NCBI GenBank assembly: GCA_029814805.1
Contig: CP122393.1
Span: 620,001-684,000, forward strand
Reading direction: 5' to 3'
Length of the DNA: 64,000 nucleotides
From: Geminicoccaceae bacterium SCSIO 64248
GTDB lineage: Bacteria; Pseudomonadota; Alphaproteobacteria; Geminicoccales; Geminicoccaceae
The notes below the pieces were generated by a model that searched no databases, had not been told where the DNA came from, and was given only the letters and a program-made list of their open reading frames with translations. Made by a program: the position numbers and the translations under genes. This document shows positions 18,742 to 28,053 of the stretch, in pieces. Numbering within the stretch: position 1 is the first letter of the stretch; the number at the start of each line of letters is the position of its first letter.

Positions 18742-19667
18742 CGTCGCCGACCGCGCCACCCGAGCGCGCGCTCTTTCTCGAGATGATGGCGGTCGAGCGG
18801 GGCGCGGCGGCCCATACGCTGGATGCCTATGGCCGCGACCTCGACCACCTCGCGGCGTTCCTGCGCGCGCGCGGCCCGGGCCTGTGCGACGCCTCGCCGG
18901 ACGACCTTTCGGCCTATGTCGCCCATCTCGGCGCGGGCGACCGGGCGCCTTCGACCACGGCACGGCGCATCTCCTGCCTCCGCCAGTTCTACCGCTTCCT
19001 GGTGGTCGAAGGGCATCGCGGTGACGATCCCAGCGCGGAGCTGGGCGGTCCGCGGCCGAAGCGCCCGCTGCCGCGCCTGCTGAGTCCTGATGAGGTCGTC
19101 CGCCTGATCGAGGCCGCCTACGCGATGGAGGGCGCGCCGGGCCTGCGCCTGCAGGCCCTGCTCGAGCTGCTGTACGCGACCGGGCTGCGCGCCTCGGAAC
19201 TCGTCGGCCTGCCGCTCTCGGCCCTGGCGCCCGATCGGTCCAGCCTGCTCGTGCGCGGCAAGGGCGGGCGGGAACGGCTGGTCCCGGTCGGCCGGGCGGC
19301 GCGGACGGCGCTGGAGGCCTATCTCGCCGTGCGGCTCAGCCTGGAGAGCGGCAAGGGGCGGCGCACGGCCTGGCTGTTCCCATCGGCCAGCAGCGCCCAG
19401 GGCTTCCTGACCCGCCAGCGGCTCGGCCAGCTCCTGAAGGAACTCGCGATCGAGGCCGGGATCGCGCCGGAGCGGGTGTCACCGCATGTCCTGCGCCACG
19501 CCTTCGCGACCCATTTGCTCGAAGGCGGCGCCGATCTGCGCGCGGTCCAGGCCATGCTGGGGCACGCCGACATCGGCACGACGCAGATCTACACCCATGT
19601 CCAGGCCGAGCGGCTCGCGCGGACCGTCCTCGATCATCATCCCTTGGCGCGCGCCAAGCCGGCATGA
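18738..19667 (+). CDS. xerD: XerD-type tyrosine recombinase
   Basis: A 309-aa integrase-family recombinase starting at a GTG coupled to the upstream small gene; the N-terminal SAM-like domain begins correctly there (ALFLEMMAVERGAA). All six catalytic residues are present: Arg151 (TGLRASEL), Lys175 (RGKGGRER), His250 and Arg253 (HVLRHAF), His276 (GHADIG) and Tyr285 (QIYTH). XerC/XerD resolve chromosome dimers at dif with FtsK. Length and the chromosomal position next to aroK fit a housekeeping Xer protein rather than a phage integrase; the choice of XerD over XerC rests on similarity recalled from memory. Confidence 0.88.
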   Translation: MTSPTAPPERALFLEMMAVERGAAAHTLDAYGRDLDHLAAFLRARGPGLCDASPDDLSAYVAHLGAGDRAPSTTARRISCLRQFYRFLVVEGHRGDDPSAELGGPRPKRPLPRLLSPDEVVRLIEAAYAMEGAPGLRLQALLELLYATGLRASELVGLPLSALAPDRSSLLVRGKGGRERLVPVGRAARTALEAYLAVRLSLESGKGRRTAWLFPSASSAQGFLTRQRLGQLLKELAIEAGIAPERVSPHVLRHAFATHLLEGGADLRAVQAMLGHADIGTTQIYTHVQAERLARTVLDHHPLARAKPA

Positions 19668-19673
19668 CAGCGC

Positions 19674-19704
19674 GGACGGCCATGCTACACAGGTCCGGCC
19701 GTCC
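19674..19704. terminator. hairpin between xerD and malyl-CoA lyase gene
   Basis: A perfect 8-bp inverted repeat, GGACGGCC (19674-19681) and GGCCGTCC (19697-19704), with a 15-nt loop. It lies 6 bp after the xerD stop and before the next start at 19729. There is no T-run, so intrinsic termination is doubtful; it may protect the xerD mRNA end or attenuate read-through. Confidence 0.35.
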
Positions 19705-19728
19705 TGACCGCCAAGGGAGGAAGCGCCC

Positions 19729-20712
19729 GTGAGCTTCACCGTCGTCGAGCCCTGCACGCCTCGCCTGAACCGCTCCGAGCTGGCGGTACCCGGCTCCTCG
19801 CCGAACCTGTTCGAGAAGGCCGCCCGCTCGGCCGCCGACGTCGTCTTCCTCGATCTCGAGGATGCGGTCGCGCCGGACAGGAAGGCCGAGGCGCGCGCGA
19901 ACATCATCCGGGCGCTGCACGACGTCGATTGGGGCGACAAGGTGCTGAGCGTCCGGATCAACGGCCTCGACACGCACTACATGTATCGCGACGTGATCGA
20001 CGTGATCGAGCAGGGCGGCGAGCGGCTCGACCTGATCATGATCCCGAAGGTCGGCACGGCCGCCGACATCTATGCCGTCGACATGCTGGTCACCCAGGCG
20101 GAGGCGGCGGTCGGGCGCACCAAGCGCATCGGCCTGGAGGCGATCATCGAGACCGCGCTCGGCATGGCCAATATCGACGCCATAGCCGCAGCCTCCAAGC
20201 GCCTGGAGTCCCTCCATTTCGGCGTCGCGGACTACGCCGCCTCGACCCGGGCACGGACGACCATGATCGGCGGGCCGCACCCCGACTACGGCGTGCTCGG
20301 CTTCCCCGACGAAGCGGGCAAGCGGGACTACGTCCTGGGCGACGTCTGGCACTACGCGGTCGCACGCATGGTCGTGGCCGCGCGCGCCCACGGCCTCCGG
20401 CCGGTGGACGGGCCGTTCGGCGACTTCTCCGATCCCGATGGCTTCAAGGCCGCCGCCCATCGCGCGGCGGTGCTGGGCTGCGAGGGCAAGTGGGCGATCC
20501 ATCCCAGCCAGATCGCGCTGGCCAACGAGGTCATGGGACCGCCCGAGGTCGAGGTCGAGCGTTCGCGCAACATCCTGGCCGCCATGGCCGAGGCTGAACG
20601 CGAGGGCAGGGGGGCCGTCAGCCTGGACGGGCGGCTGATCGACTACGCATCGATCCGCCAGGCCGAGGCGCTGGTTGCCAAGGCCGATCAGATCGCCGCC
20701 AAGGGGACGTGA
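19729..20712 (+). CDS. L-malyl-CoA / beta-methylmalyl-CoA lyase (HpcH/HpaI-CitE family)
   Basis: A 327-aa CitE-like lyase close, from memory, to Rhodobacter Mcl1: shared blocks include FEKAARSAADVVFLDLEDAV, SVRINGLDTHYMYRDV, DLIMIPKVGTAADIYAVD, PVDGPFGDFSD and GKWAIHPSQIALANEV. The acidic metal-binding residues (LDLEDAV; IET) are present. It cleaves malyl-CoA or beta-methylmalyl-CoA to glyoxylate plus acetyl- or propionyl-CoA, as in the ethylmalonyl-CoA pathway. A malyl-CoA thioesterase or plain citrate-lyase role are the alternatives. The rest of that pathway is not in the window. Its stop is 4 bp from a convergent gene. Confidence 0.85.
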   Translation: MSFTVVEPCTPRLNRSELAVPGSSPNLFEKAARSAADVVFLDLEDAVAPDRKAEARANIIRALHDVDWGDKVLSVRINGLDTHYMYRDVIDVIEQGGERLDLIMIPKVGTAADIYAVDMLVTQAEAAVGRTKRIGLEAIIETALGMANIDAIAAASKRLESLHFGVADYAASTRARTTMIGGPHPDYGVLGFPDEAGKRDYVLGDVWHYAVARMVVAARAHGLRPVDGPFGDFSDPDGFKAAAHRAAVLGCEGKWAIHPSQIALANEVMGPPEVEVERSRNILAAMAEAEREGRGAVSLDGRLIDYASIRQAEALVAKADQIAAKGT

Positions 20713-20716
20713 CGCC

Positions 20717-21094
20717 CTAGACAGGTCCGGGCCAGCGGCCCTCGCCTTGCCGGATTGGGCGCCCCGGCAAGGCTTGAAGGGACGTGGCGACCAGCGTGTC
20801 GATCGTCTCGACGCAGCTCTGCTCGGTCCGTCTCCGGCTCCAGCCGCGACGCCACGGGCCTTCGACGATGGCGAGACCGGACAGATCGGCAAGCGCGAAG
20901 CACCGCCAGTCGCCGTCCTGCGGCAAGCCACGGGCCGAGCCGCCGGCGAACTGCCACGCCAGAAGGCGCCAGTCACCGTCCGTCGTGCCGAGCACGTGCG
21001 GACAGAACAGCCGGACATGGCCACGGCAGGCGGCGCGCATCGGGACCGCCCGTACCATGGCGCGGCGGATGAGGTCGAGGTCGTCGGCGCCCAT
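20717..21094 (-). CDS. small WYL-like domain protein
   Basis: A 125-residue protein. From memory it resembles a group of short standalone WYL-like proteins: MRAACRGHVRLFCPHVLG, WRLLAWQFAGGSARG and GDWRCFALADLSGL follow the pattern of RFRYxGxxR...PHxLG...LLAWQxxG...WRxFxLDxL. The start at 21094 is chosen because the region matches the family from there; the frame could extend to 21145. WYL domains usually sense ligands (often nucleotides or nucleic acid) within larger regulators, but here there is no helix-turn-helix. It is divergent from a nucleoside hydrolase gene, which may be relevant. Function unknown. Confidence 0.65.
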   Translation of the reverse strand: MGADDLDLIRRAMVRAVPMRAACRGHVRLFCPHVLGTTDGDWRLLAWQFAGGSARGLPQDGDWRCFALADLSGLAIVEGPWRRGWSRRRTEQSCVETIDTLVATSLQALPGRPIRQGEGRWPGPV

Positions 21095-21199
21095 TGTTCG
21101 GGAACGACGGCACGCGTCGACGGTTCCTGCCGCGCCCCTGGTCATGCCGCCACGCGCTGGCTAAACCGGCAGGGAGACCACGCGGCCGAAGGAGCGTCC

Positions 21200-22138
21200 A
21201 TGACCGCCCGCCCGATCCTGCTCGACTGCGATCCCGGCCAGGACGATGCGCTCGCCATCTTCCTGGCGCTCGCCTCGCCGGCCGAGCTGGACGTGGTCGC
21301 GATCACCACGGTCGGCGGCAACGTGAAGCTGCGCCATACCGAGGTGAACGCGCGCAAGCTCTGCACCCTGGCCGGACGGGCCGACATCCCCGTCCATGCC
21401 GGCTGTCCCGGCCCGATCCTGAAGCCGCTGGTCACGGCCGAGCACATCCACGGTCCGACCGGGCTGGAGGGCGCCGACCTGCCGGAACCCGCGCAGGCGC
21501 TCCAGGCGCAGCATGCGGTCGACCGCATCGTCGACGAGGTCATGGCGCGGCCATCGGGCGAGCTCACCCTGGTCGCGACCGGGCCGCTCACCAACCTGGC
21601 GCTCGCCATGGTCAAGGCGCCCGAGATCGCACCCCGCCTGCGCGAGATCGTCCTGATGGGCGGCGGCCGGCTCGAAGGCAACGTGACCCCCGCAGCCGAG
21701 TTCAACATATGGGTCGATCCGCACGCGGCCGCGGTCGTGTTCAACTCGGGCGTACCGATCGTGATGTTCGGGCTCGACGTGACGCACAAGGCTCTGGTCA
21801 CGCCGGAGCGGCTGGCCGCCATCGCGGCCCTCGGCACGCCGGTCGCCAAGGCGGCCGCCGGCCTGCTCGACTTCTTCAACCGTTTCGACAGCGACCGCTA
21901 CGGCACGCCGGGCGCGCCGCTTCACGACCCCTGCACGATCGCCTATCTGCTCGATCCGGGCCTGTTCGGCGGCAGGCATTGCCACGTGGCGATCGAGACC
22001 GCCGGCCAGGAGACGCTGGGCACCACCGTGATCGACTGGTGGAACGCGCTCGGGCGCGAGCCGAACGCGCTCGTCATGGTCGACATCGACGCGGACCGGT
22101 TCTTTGATCTGTTGACCGGGCGTATCGCTCGCTTGTGA
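21200..22138 (+). CDS. inosine/uridine-preferring nucleoside hydrolase
   Basis: A 312-aa IU-NH family protein. The calcium-binding motif DCDPGQDDA opens the protein (about residues 9-17), followed by the glycine-rich MGGGRLEGNVTPAAEFN, the DPHAAAVV segment and the HDPCTIAYLL motif near the C-terminus. It hydrolyses ribonucleosides to base plus ribose. The start at 21200 is fixed by the GAAGGAG site and by the motif lying directly after it. It begins a same-strand run with PPK2, a phytase-like protein and deoC, which suggests nucleoside and phosphate salvage. No signal peptide, so cytoplasmic. Confidence 0.92.
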   Translation: MTARPILLDCDPGQDDALAIFLALASPAELDVVAITTVGGNVKLRHTEVNARKLCTLAGRADIPVHAGCPGPILKPLVTAEHIHGPTGLEGADLPEPAQALQAQHAVDRIVDEVMARPSGELTLVATGPLTNLALAMVKAPEIAPRLREIVLMGGGRLEGNVTPAAEFNIWVDPHAAAVVFNSGVPIVMFGLDVTHKALVTPERLAAIAALGTPVAKAAAGLLDFFNRFDSDRYGTPGAPLHDPCTIAYLLDPGLFGGRHCHVAIETAGQETLGTTVIDWWNALGREPNALVMVDIDADRFFDLLTGRIARL

Positions 22139-22175
22139 CATCGCGCCGGTCCGCCGCGGCTGGGAGGCCACTGCC

Positions 22176-23057
22176 ATGAAGAACCTGCACAGGATGCTGA
22201 AGCCGCTCCGGATCGAGGGTGGCAAAGGCTTCAAGCTCGCGGATCACGATCCCGGCGACACGCTGGGCCTCGATTTCGACAAGAAGGAAGCGAAGAGCAT
22301 CCTCGAGCAGGGCGTCGAGCGCCTCTCGGAGCTCCAGGCCATGCTCTACGCCCAGGATCGCTGGGCGGTGCTGGCCGTCTTCCAGGCGATGGACGCCGCC
22401 GGCAAGGACAGCTCGATCAAGCACGTCATGTCGGGTGTCAATCCGCAGGGCGTGCAGGTGACCTCGTTCAAGGCGCCTTCGGCCGAAGAGCTGGACCACG
22501 ACTATCTCTGGCGCTGCACGCGCCATTTGCCCGAACGGGGCCGTATCGGCATCTTCAACCGCTCCTACTATGAGGAGGTCCTGGTCGCGCGGGTGCATAG
22601 GCAGGTTCTCGCCAACCAGAAGCTTCCCCCTTCGCTGGTCGGCAAGTCGATCTGGAAGGAGCGTTACGAGGACATCGCCGCCTTCGAGCGCTATCTCAGC
22701 CGCAACGGGATCGTGATCCTCAAGTTCTTCCTCAACGTCTCCAAGGACCAGCAGAAGAAGCGCTTCCTCGATCGCCTGGACGAGCCCGACAAGAACTGGA
22801 AATTCTCGCTGTCCGACGTCAAGGAGCGGCAATACTGGGACGACTACCAGAGCGCCTACGAGGACGCGATCAAGGCCACGGCGGCGCCGCACGCGCCGTG
22901 GTACGTCATTCCGGCCGACCACAAGTGGTTCAGCCGCCTGGCGATCGCAGCCGCCATGGTCGACACGCTCGATCGCCTGAAGCTGCACTATCCGAGCGTC
23001 GCGCCGGAAGACCGGCCCGACCTCATCCAGGCGCGCCAGCAATTGCTGGAGGAGTAG
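22176..23057 (+). CDS. polyphosphate kinase 2 family (class III-like)
   Basis: A 293-aa PPK2 protein. Walker A is FQAMDAAGKDSSIKHV with Asp73 and Lys77; the GVNPQGVQVTSFKAPS block and Walker B (FNRSYYEEVLVARVH) are intact, as is the lid region around KFFLNVSKDQQKKRFLDR. PPK2 enzymes transfer phosphate from polyphosphate to nucleoside mono- or diphosphates; the single-domain length and motif spelling fit class III, which can use AMP and ADP. It lies 37 bp after the nucleoside hydrolase gene. Cytoplasmic. Confidence 0.9.
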   Translation: MKNLHRMLKPLRIEGGKGFKLADHDPGDTLGLDFDKKEAKSILEQGVERLSELQAMLYAQDRWAVLAVFQAMDAAGKDSSIKHVMSGVNPQGVQVTSFKAPSAEELDHDYLWRCTRHLPERGRIGIFNRSYYEEVLVARVHRQVLANQKLPPSLVGKSIWKERYEDIAAFERYLSRNGIVILKFFLNVSKDQQKKRFLDRLDEPDKNWKFSLSDVKERQYWDDYQSAYEDAIKATAAPHAPWYVIPADHKWFSRLAIAAAMVDTLDRLKLHYPSVAPEDRPDLIQARQQLLEE

Positions 23058-23068
23058 CCGGCAGAGCC

Positions 23069-24067
23069 ATGAGGGTCCTGACGCGCCTGCGCGCCACGGC
23101 GTTGCTCGTCCCGCTCGCGGCCTGCTCGGCAAGCGGGGCTCCTGCGGCCGATGCGCCGATCACGGTCGATGCCCGACCCATCGTGAGCGAGCCGATGATC
23201 GCCGGACGGCTGGAGCTGACCGGCGGGTTCGTGCTGAGCAGCGGCGATGGCGAATTCGGCGGCCTCTCCGGCCTTCTGGTCGAGGGTGAGCGGCTGACCG
23301 CGGAGACCGATCGCGGCCACCTCTGGACGGCCCGCCTGTCCTGGGACGACGAGGGTCGCCTGCGCGAGCCGGATGGCTGGGGTGTCCTGCCGTTCGTCCC
23401 GGATGGGCTGGACGGCCACCGCGATCCCGACACCGAGGACATCGCCCGGATGCCCTCGGGCGACCTGGCCGTGGCGCTCGAAGGCAACCACCGGATCCTG
23501 CGCTATGCCGGCGGCGATCCGCGCAGCGCCCCGGCATCGGTCGCGGTGCCGGACGGCCTGGCCGATGCGCCCGGCAATGGCGGGGTCGAGGCGCTGACCG
23601 TCCTTCCCTCGGGCGGCCTGCTCATGCTGGTCGAGGAGCTCATGCGGCCGGACGGTCGCCACGCCGCCTGGTACCAGGCCGGCCCGGACGCCCCCTGGCA
23701 GGCCTTCGGCTACCGCGCGGCCGAGGGCTTCAAGCCGACATCGGCGGATGTGCATGACGGCTTCGTCTACGTGCTCGAGCGACGCTTCGCCCTGCCGTTC
23801 GGCTTTGCCGCCCGTGTCACGCGCTTTCCCGTCGCGGCGCTCCGGGCGGACGGGGACGTCGAGCCGGAAGAGCTGGCCTTGCTGCGCGCGCCCTTTCCCG
23901 TCGACAACATGGAAGGGCTGGCTGTCGCCCCGGCGCCGGGCGGCGGCGCCGATCTGTATCTCGTGTCCGATGACAACTTCATGCCTCTGTTCCAGCGCAC
24001 GCTGCTGCTCCAGTTTCATCTGCAGGAGGCCGTCGCGCCGGTCGGGCCGTCCGTTGCGGGGAGGTAA
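23069..24067 (+). CDS. esterase-like activity of phytase family lipoprotein
   Basis: A 332-aa exported protein with a short signal and lipobox (LVPLAAC, Cys19), so probably a lipoprotein. The body matches the phytase-like beta-propeller family PF13449: GGLSGLLVEGERLTAETDRG near the N-terminus, DTEDIARMPSGDLAVALEG in the middle, and DNMEGLAVAPAPGGGADLYLVSDDN near the C-terminus. Members are called esterase-like activity of phytase, but few have a proven substrate; a phosphomonoester is plausible. The start lies 11 bp after the PPK2 stop and the stop lies 1 bp before deoC, so all are probably one transcript. Confidence 0.8.
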   Translation: MRVLTRLRATALLVPLAACSASGAPAADAPITVDARPIVSEPMIAGRLELTGGFVLSSGDGEFGGLSGLLVEGERLTAETDRGHLWTARLSWDDEGRLREPDGWGVLPFVPDGLDGHRDPDTEDIARMPSGDLAVALEGNHRILRYAGGDPRSAPASVAVPDGLADAPGNGGVEALTVLPSGGLLMLVEELMRPDGRHAAWYQAGPDAPWQAFGYRAAEGFKPTSADVHDGFVYVLERRFALPFGFAARVTRFPVAALRADGDVEPEELALLRAPFPVDNMEGLAVAPAPGGGADLYLVSDDNFMPLFQRTLLLQFHLQEAVAPVGPSVAGR

Positions 24068-24068
24068 C

Positions 24069-24812
24069 ATGGTTACGCGGGAGCAGGCCCTGGCGTTGAT
24101 CGCGACGCTGGACCTCACGGACTTGTCGGAGACGATGACAGAGGAGGACGCGCATCGGCTGTGCGATCTCGCGCGCAGCCCGGCCGGTCCCGTCGCCGCG
24201 GTCTGCCTCTGGCCGCGTTTCGTCCCGGCGGCGAAAGCGCACTTGGCCGGAAGCGGGATCGCGGTCGCGACCGTCGTCAACTTTCCCGACGGTCGTGACG
24301 ATCCGCCGGCCGTCCGCGACGCGCTCGAGCGGGTCCTGGCGGACGGTGCCGACGAGATCGACCTCGTCATGCCGTACGCGGCCGTGCGGACGGGCGACCG
24401 GCGTTCGGCCGAGAGCCTGCTGGCCGACGCCCGTGCGACCGTGCCCGGCACGACGCCGCTCAAGGTCATTCTCGAGAGCGGCGCGCTCGACGGGGCAAGC
24501 CTGCGTCTCGCCGGCGAGATCGCCCTCGATGCCGGCGCCGACTTCCTCAAGACTTCCACCGGCAAGATCGCGACGGGGGCCACGCCGGAGGCGGCGGAGA
24601 TCATGCTGGCGACGATCGCGGACCGGGGCAATCGCGCCGGCTTCAAGGCCTCGGGCGGTGTCCGCCGGCCGGAGGGCGCGCTCGCCTTCTACGAGCAGGC
24701 GTCGCGGTGGATGAGAGGAGCGCCGGACGCCGCGCGCTTCCGGATCGGCGCAAGCGGCCTGCTCACCGCGCTCGTGCCGCTCGCTATGACCGAGCGGCCG
24801 GGCGGCGCATAG
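24069..24812 (+). CDS. deoC: deoxyribose-phosphate aldolase
   Basis: A 247-aa class I aldolase. The Schiff-base lysine sits in FLKTSTGK and the second catalytic lysine in GFKASGGVR; VVNFPDG and DEIDLVMPYAA are further family blocks. It splits 2-deoxyribose-5-phosphate to acetaldehyde and glyceraldehyde-3-phosphate in deoxynucleoside catabolism. One base separates it from the phytase-like gene. With the nucleoside hydrolase it suggests that nucleosides are scavenged, although no nucleoside phosphorylase is visible. Confidence 0.93.
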   Translation: MVTREQALALIATLDLTDLSETMTEEDAHRLCDLARSPAGPVAAVCLWPRFVPAAKAHLAGSGIAVATVVNFPDGRDDPPAVRDALERVLADGADEIDLVMPYAAVRTGDRRSAESLLADARATVPGTTPLKVILESGALDGASLRLAGEIALDAGADFLKTSTGKIATGATPEAAEIMLATIADRGNRAGFKASGGVRRPEGALAFYEQASRWMRGAPDAARFRIGASGLLTALVPLAMTERPGGA

Positions 24813-24946
24813 GCGTTCGCGACGAAATCCGCTCGGACGTGATCTACGACACAACCGCATTCCCGGCAGGCCTATAGAACCCCGGAAAAGGCAGCGCGCA
24901 GTGGCACGTCGGCCCCTGTCGTCGTCTCCTCATCAACGGTGGAATC

Positions 24947-25900
24947 ATGGCCCTATCCCGATATCGTCTGCCCGAAGCCGATGGCCGGGTCTTCCTGACC
25001 GACACAGGTCTGGAGGCCTGGCTGATCCAAGCCGAGGGCATCGACCTTGCTTGCAAAGCGGCGTTCCCGCTGCTCGAAACCGAAGCCGGGCGCGACCGTC
25101 TCGACAGCTACGCCGCTCCCTTCCTGCATGCGGCGCAGGCCTTCGGGACGGGCTTCGTCCTGAACACGCCGACTTGGCGCGCGAGCTCCGATTGGGGCGG
25201 CGAGCTGGGGTTCAGCCGGTCGCGGCTGGCCGTGATCAATCGTCGCGCCGTCGCCTGGGCGGCTGAGTTGCGCGCCAGCTTCGCGACCGCCGAGACGCCG
25301 GTCGTGATCGGCGGCCTGATCGGACCGCGCGGCGACGACTACAGCCACGGTCTGCGGCTGTCGGTCAACGAGGCGCAGGCCTACCATCGCGACCAGATCG
25401 AGATCCTGCACGACGCGGGTGCGGACCTGATCAGCGCGCCGGCGATCATGACGGTCGATGAGGCGATCGGGATCACGAGGGCGGCCGCGGCGGTCGGCAT
25501 TCCCGTGCTGACCGGTTTCCAGGTCGGCCGGGACGGCTGCCTGCCGTCGGGCGTCACGCTTGCAGCCGCCCTCGCCGAACTCGACCGCGCGACCGGGAGC
25601 GCCCCGCTCGGCGCCATGGTCGACGGCGAACGGCCCGACGAAATGGAGATGGCCCTGCCGGACGCGCGCGGGTTCGACAGGGTCCGCTGCCTGACCGTCG
25701 GCGGGCTGCGCCGGGATGCCGACCTCCGGGACGCGGTCATCGACCAGGCTCGCGCGGGCCGGATCGGGGAGAGCTACCGGATGCTGCGCACGCGCCTTCC
25801 CGGCGTGTCGATCCTGGGTGTTCCCTGCGGTCTCGATCACAGCTCGATCCGCACGATATGCCGCGCCCTTCTTCCGGTGTCGGGCGCCGCCGCCGCCTAG
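24947..25900 (+). CDS. homocysteine S-methyltransferase family protein, altered zinc site
   Basis: A 317-aa protein whose fold blocks match MmuM/YbgG-like methyltransferases (DTGLEAWLI, LNTPTWRAS, IGGLIGPRGDDYS, YHRDQIEILHDAGADLI). The canonical zinc cysteines are not all kept. Where the family has NC, this protein has Met224-Val225; where it has GGCCGT, this protein has GVPCGLDH, retaining only Cys294. Typical homocysteine methyl transfer is therefore doubtful, and another one-carbon or hydrolytic role is possible. The start is well placed; a 134-bp gap upstream shows no riboswitch I recognise. It is followed by a hairpin at 25922-25947. Confidence 0.75.
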   Translation: MALSRYRLPEADGRVFLTDTGLEAWLIQAEGIDLACKAAFPLLETEAGRDRLDSYAAPFLHAAQAFGTGFVLNTPTWRASSDWGGELGFSRSRLAVINRRAVAWAAELRASFATAETPVVIGGLIGPRGDDYSHGLRLSVNEAQAYHRDQIEILHDAGADLISAPAIMTVDEAIGITRAAAAVGIPVLTGFQVGRDGCLPSGVTLAAALAELDRATGSAPLGAMVDGERPDEMEMALPDARGFDRVRCLTVGGLRRDADLRDAVIDQARAGRIGESYRMLRTRLPGVSILGVPCGLDHSSIRTICRALLPVSGAAAA

Positions 25901-25921
25901 CTTCGGTGCGAGGCGAACGGA

Positions 25922-25947
25922 CCGGCCATGCCGCGGCGCATGGCCGG
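25922..25947. terminator. 9-bp hairpin after the methyltransferase gene
   Basis: CCGGCCATG (25922-25930) and CATGGCCGG (25939-25947) form a perfect 9-bp stem with an 8-nt loop, 21 bp after the stop. No T-run follows, so it may be a factor-dependent terminator or an RNA-stabilising element before the quinone reductase gene. Confidence 0.35.
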
Positions 25948-26000
25948 ACGCGTCATCGCGGCCTATGTTCAGCCCTGCACCGCAGCGAACGAGGCCCATC

Positions 26001-26981
26001 ATGATGACCGCACGCGCCGCCCGCCTTCACGCCTTCGGCGAGGCCGACGAGCTGAGGATCGAGACGATCGACCTGCCCGAGCCGGCACCGGGCGAGGTCG
26101 CCCTGCGCCAGACCGCGGTCGGCTTCAATTTCATCGACATCTACCAGCGCAAGGGCGTGTACCCCCTCCCGCTGCCGACAGGGCTCGGCTTCGAGGCCGC
26201 CGGCGTCGTCGAGCAGGTCGGCCCGGATGTCCGCGACGTCCGGACGGGCGACCGCGTCGCCTATATGAACGCCGGCGTCGGCGCCTATGCCGACCGGCGC
26301 AACGTGCCCGCCGACAAGCTGGTCGTCCTGCCGGACGGAGTCAGCGACGAGGCGGCGGCCACGCTTCTGTTCAAGGGGATGACCGCGCAATACCTGGTCC
26401 GCAAGACGCACAAGGTGAAGCCGGGCGACCTCGTCCTCGTTCATGCCGCCGCCGGCGGAGTCGGCCAGATCCTCTGCCGCTGGGCCAAGGACCTGGGTGC
26501 GGAGGTCGCCGGTACGGCAGGCGGCCCGGAAAAGCTCGCCGTCGCCAGGGATGCGGGCTGCGACTTCGTCATCGACTACCGCCAAGGCAACTGGGTCGAG
26601 GCGTTCCACGAGGCGACCGCCGGACGCAAGGCGCGCGTGGTCTACGATTCGGTCGGCAAGGACACATTCCTGGGCTCGCTCGACTGCACGGCGCCCTTCG
26701 GCCTCGTCGTCAGCTACGGCGCCGCGTCCGGACCGGCACCGGACATTTCGCCCGAGCTTTTGAACAAGAAGGGGTGTCTCTACCTGACCCGGCCGTCGGT
26801 CTTCCCGCACAACGCCGACGTCGCGACCTTCCGTGCCAACGCGGCCGAGCTGTTCGATGCGATCGCGCGCGGCGCCGTGACCGTGCCGATCGGCGCCCGC
26901 TTCACGCTGGACCAGATCGCCGACGCGCACCGCGCCGCCGAGAGCCGGGCGACCACGGGTGCCATCCTGATCGTGCCGTGA
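26001..26981 (+). CDS. quinone oxidoreductase (zeta-crystallin type, NADPH)
   Basis: A 326-aa medium-chain dehydrogenase of the Qor type: GFNFIDIYQRKGVYPLPLP, the LGFEAAGVVEQVG block, then the NADPH-binding VHAAAGGVGQILCRWAK and VAGTAGGPEKLAVAR, and AVTVPI-like C-terminal segment. No zinc-binding cysteines are visible, as expected for quinone reductases, which reduce quinones using NADPH. Tandem ATGs at 26001 and 26004 are both possible starts. Its stop is 6 bp from the convergent ugpC stop, leaving no room for a terminator. Confidence 0.88.
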   Translation: MMTARAARLHAFGEADELRIETIDLPEPAPGEVALRQTAVGFNFIDIYQRKGVYPLPLPTGLGFEAAGVVEQVGPDVRDVRTGDRVAYMNAGVGAYADRRNVPADKLVVLPDGVSDEAAATLLFKGMTAQYLVRKTHKVKPGDLVLVHAAAGGVGQILCRWAKDLGAEVAGTAGGPEKLAVARDAGCDFVIDYRQGNWVEAFHEATAGRKARVVYDSVGKDTFLGSLDCTAPFGLVVSYGAASGPAPDISPELLNKKGCLYLTRPSVFPHNADVATFRANAAELFDAIARGAVTVPIGARFTLDQIADAHRAAESRATTGAILIVP

Positions 26982-26987
26982 CCCGCA

Positions 26988-28046
<1,059 letters not shown>

Positions 28047-28053
28047 TCGTTGT

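Noticed and set aside
18738-19667. integrase marking a mobile element
   Set aside because: All features fit housekeeping XerD; there is no attachment-site duplication, cargo or tRNA nearby.
24813-24946. SAM or SAH riboswitch before the methyltransferase-like gene
   Set aside because: I could not find a conserved aptamer core or a terminator hairpin in the 134-bp gap.
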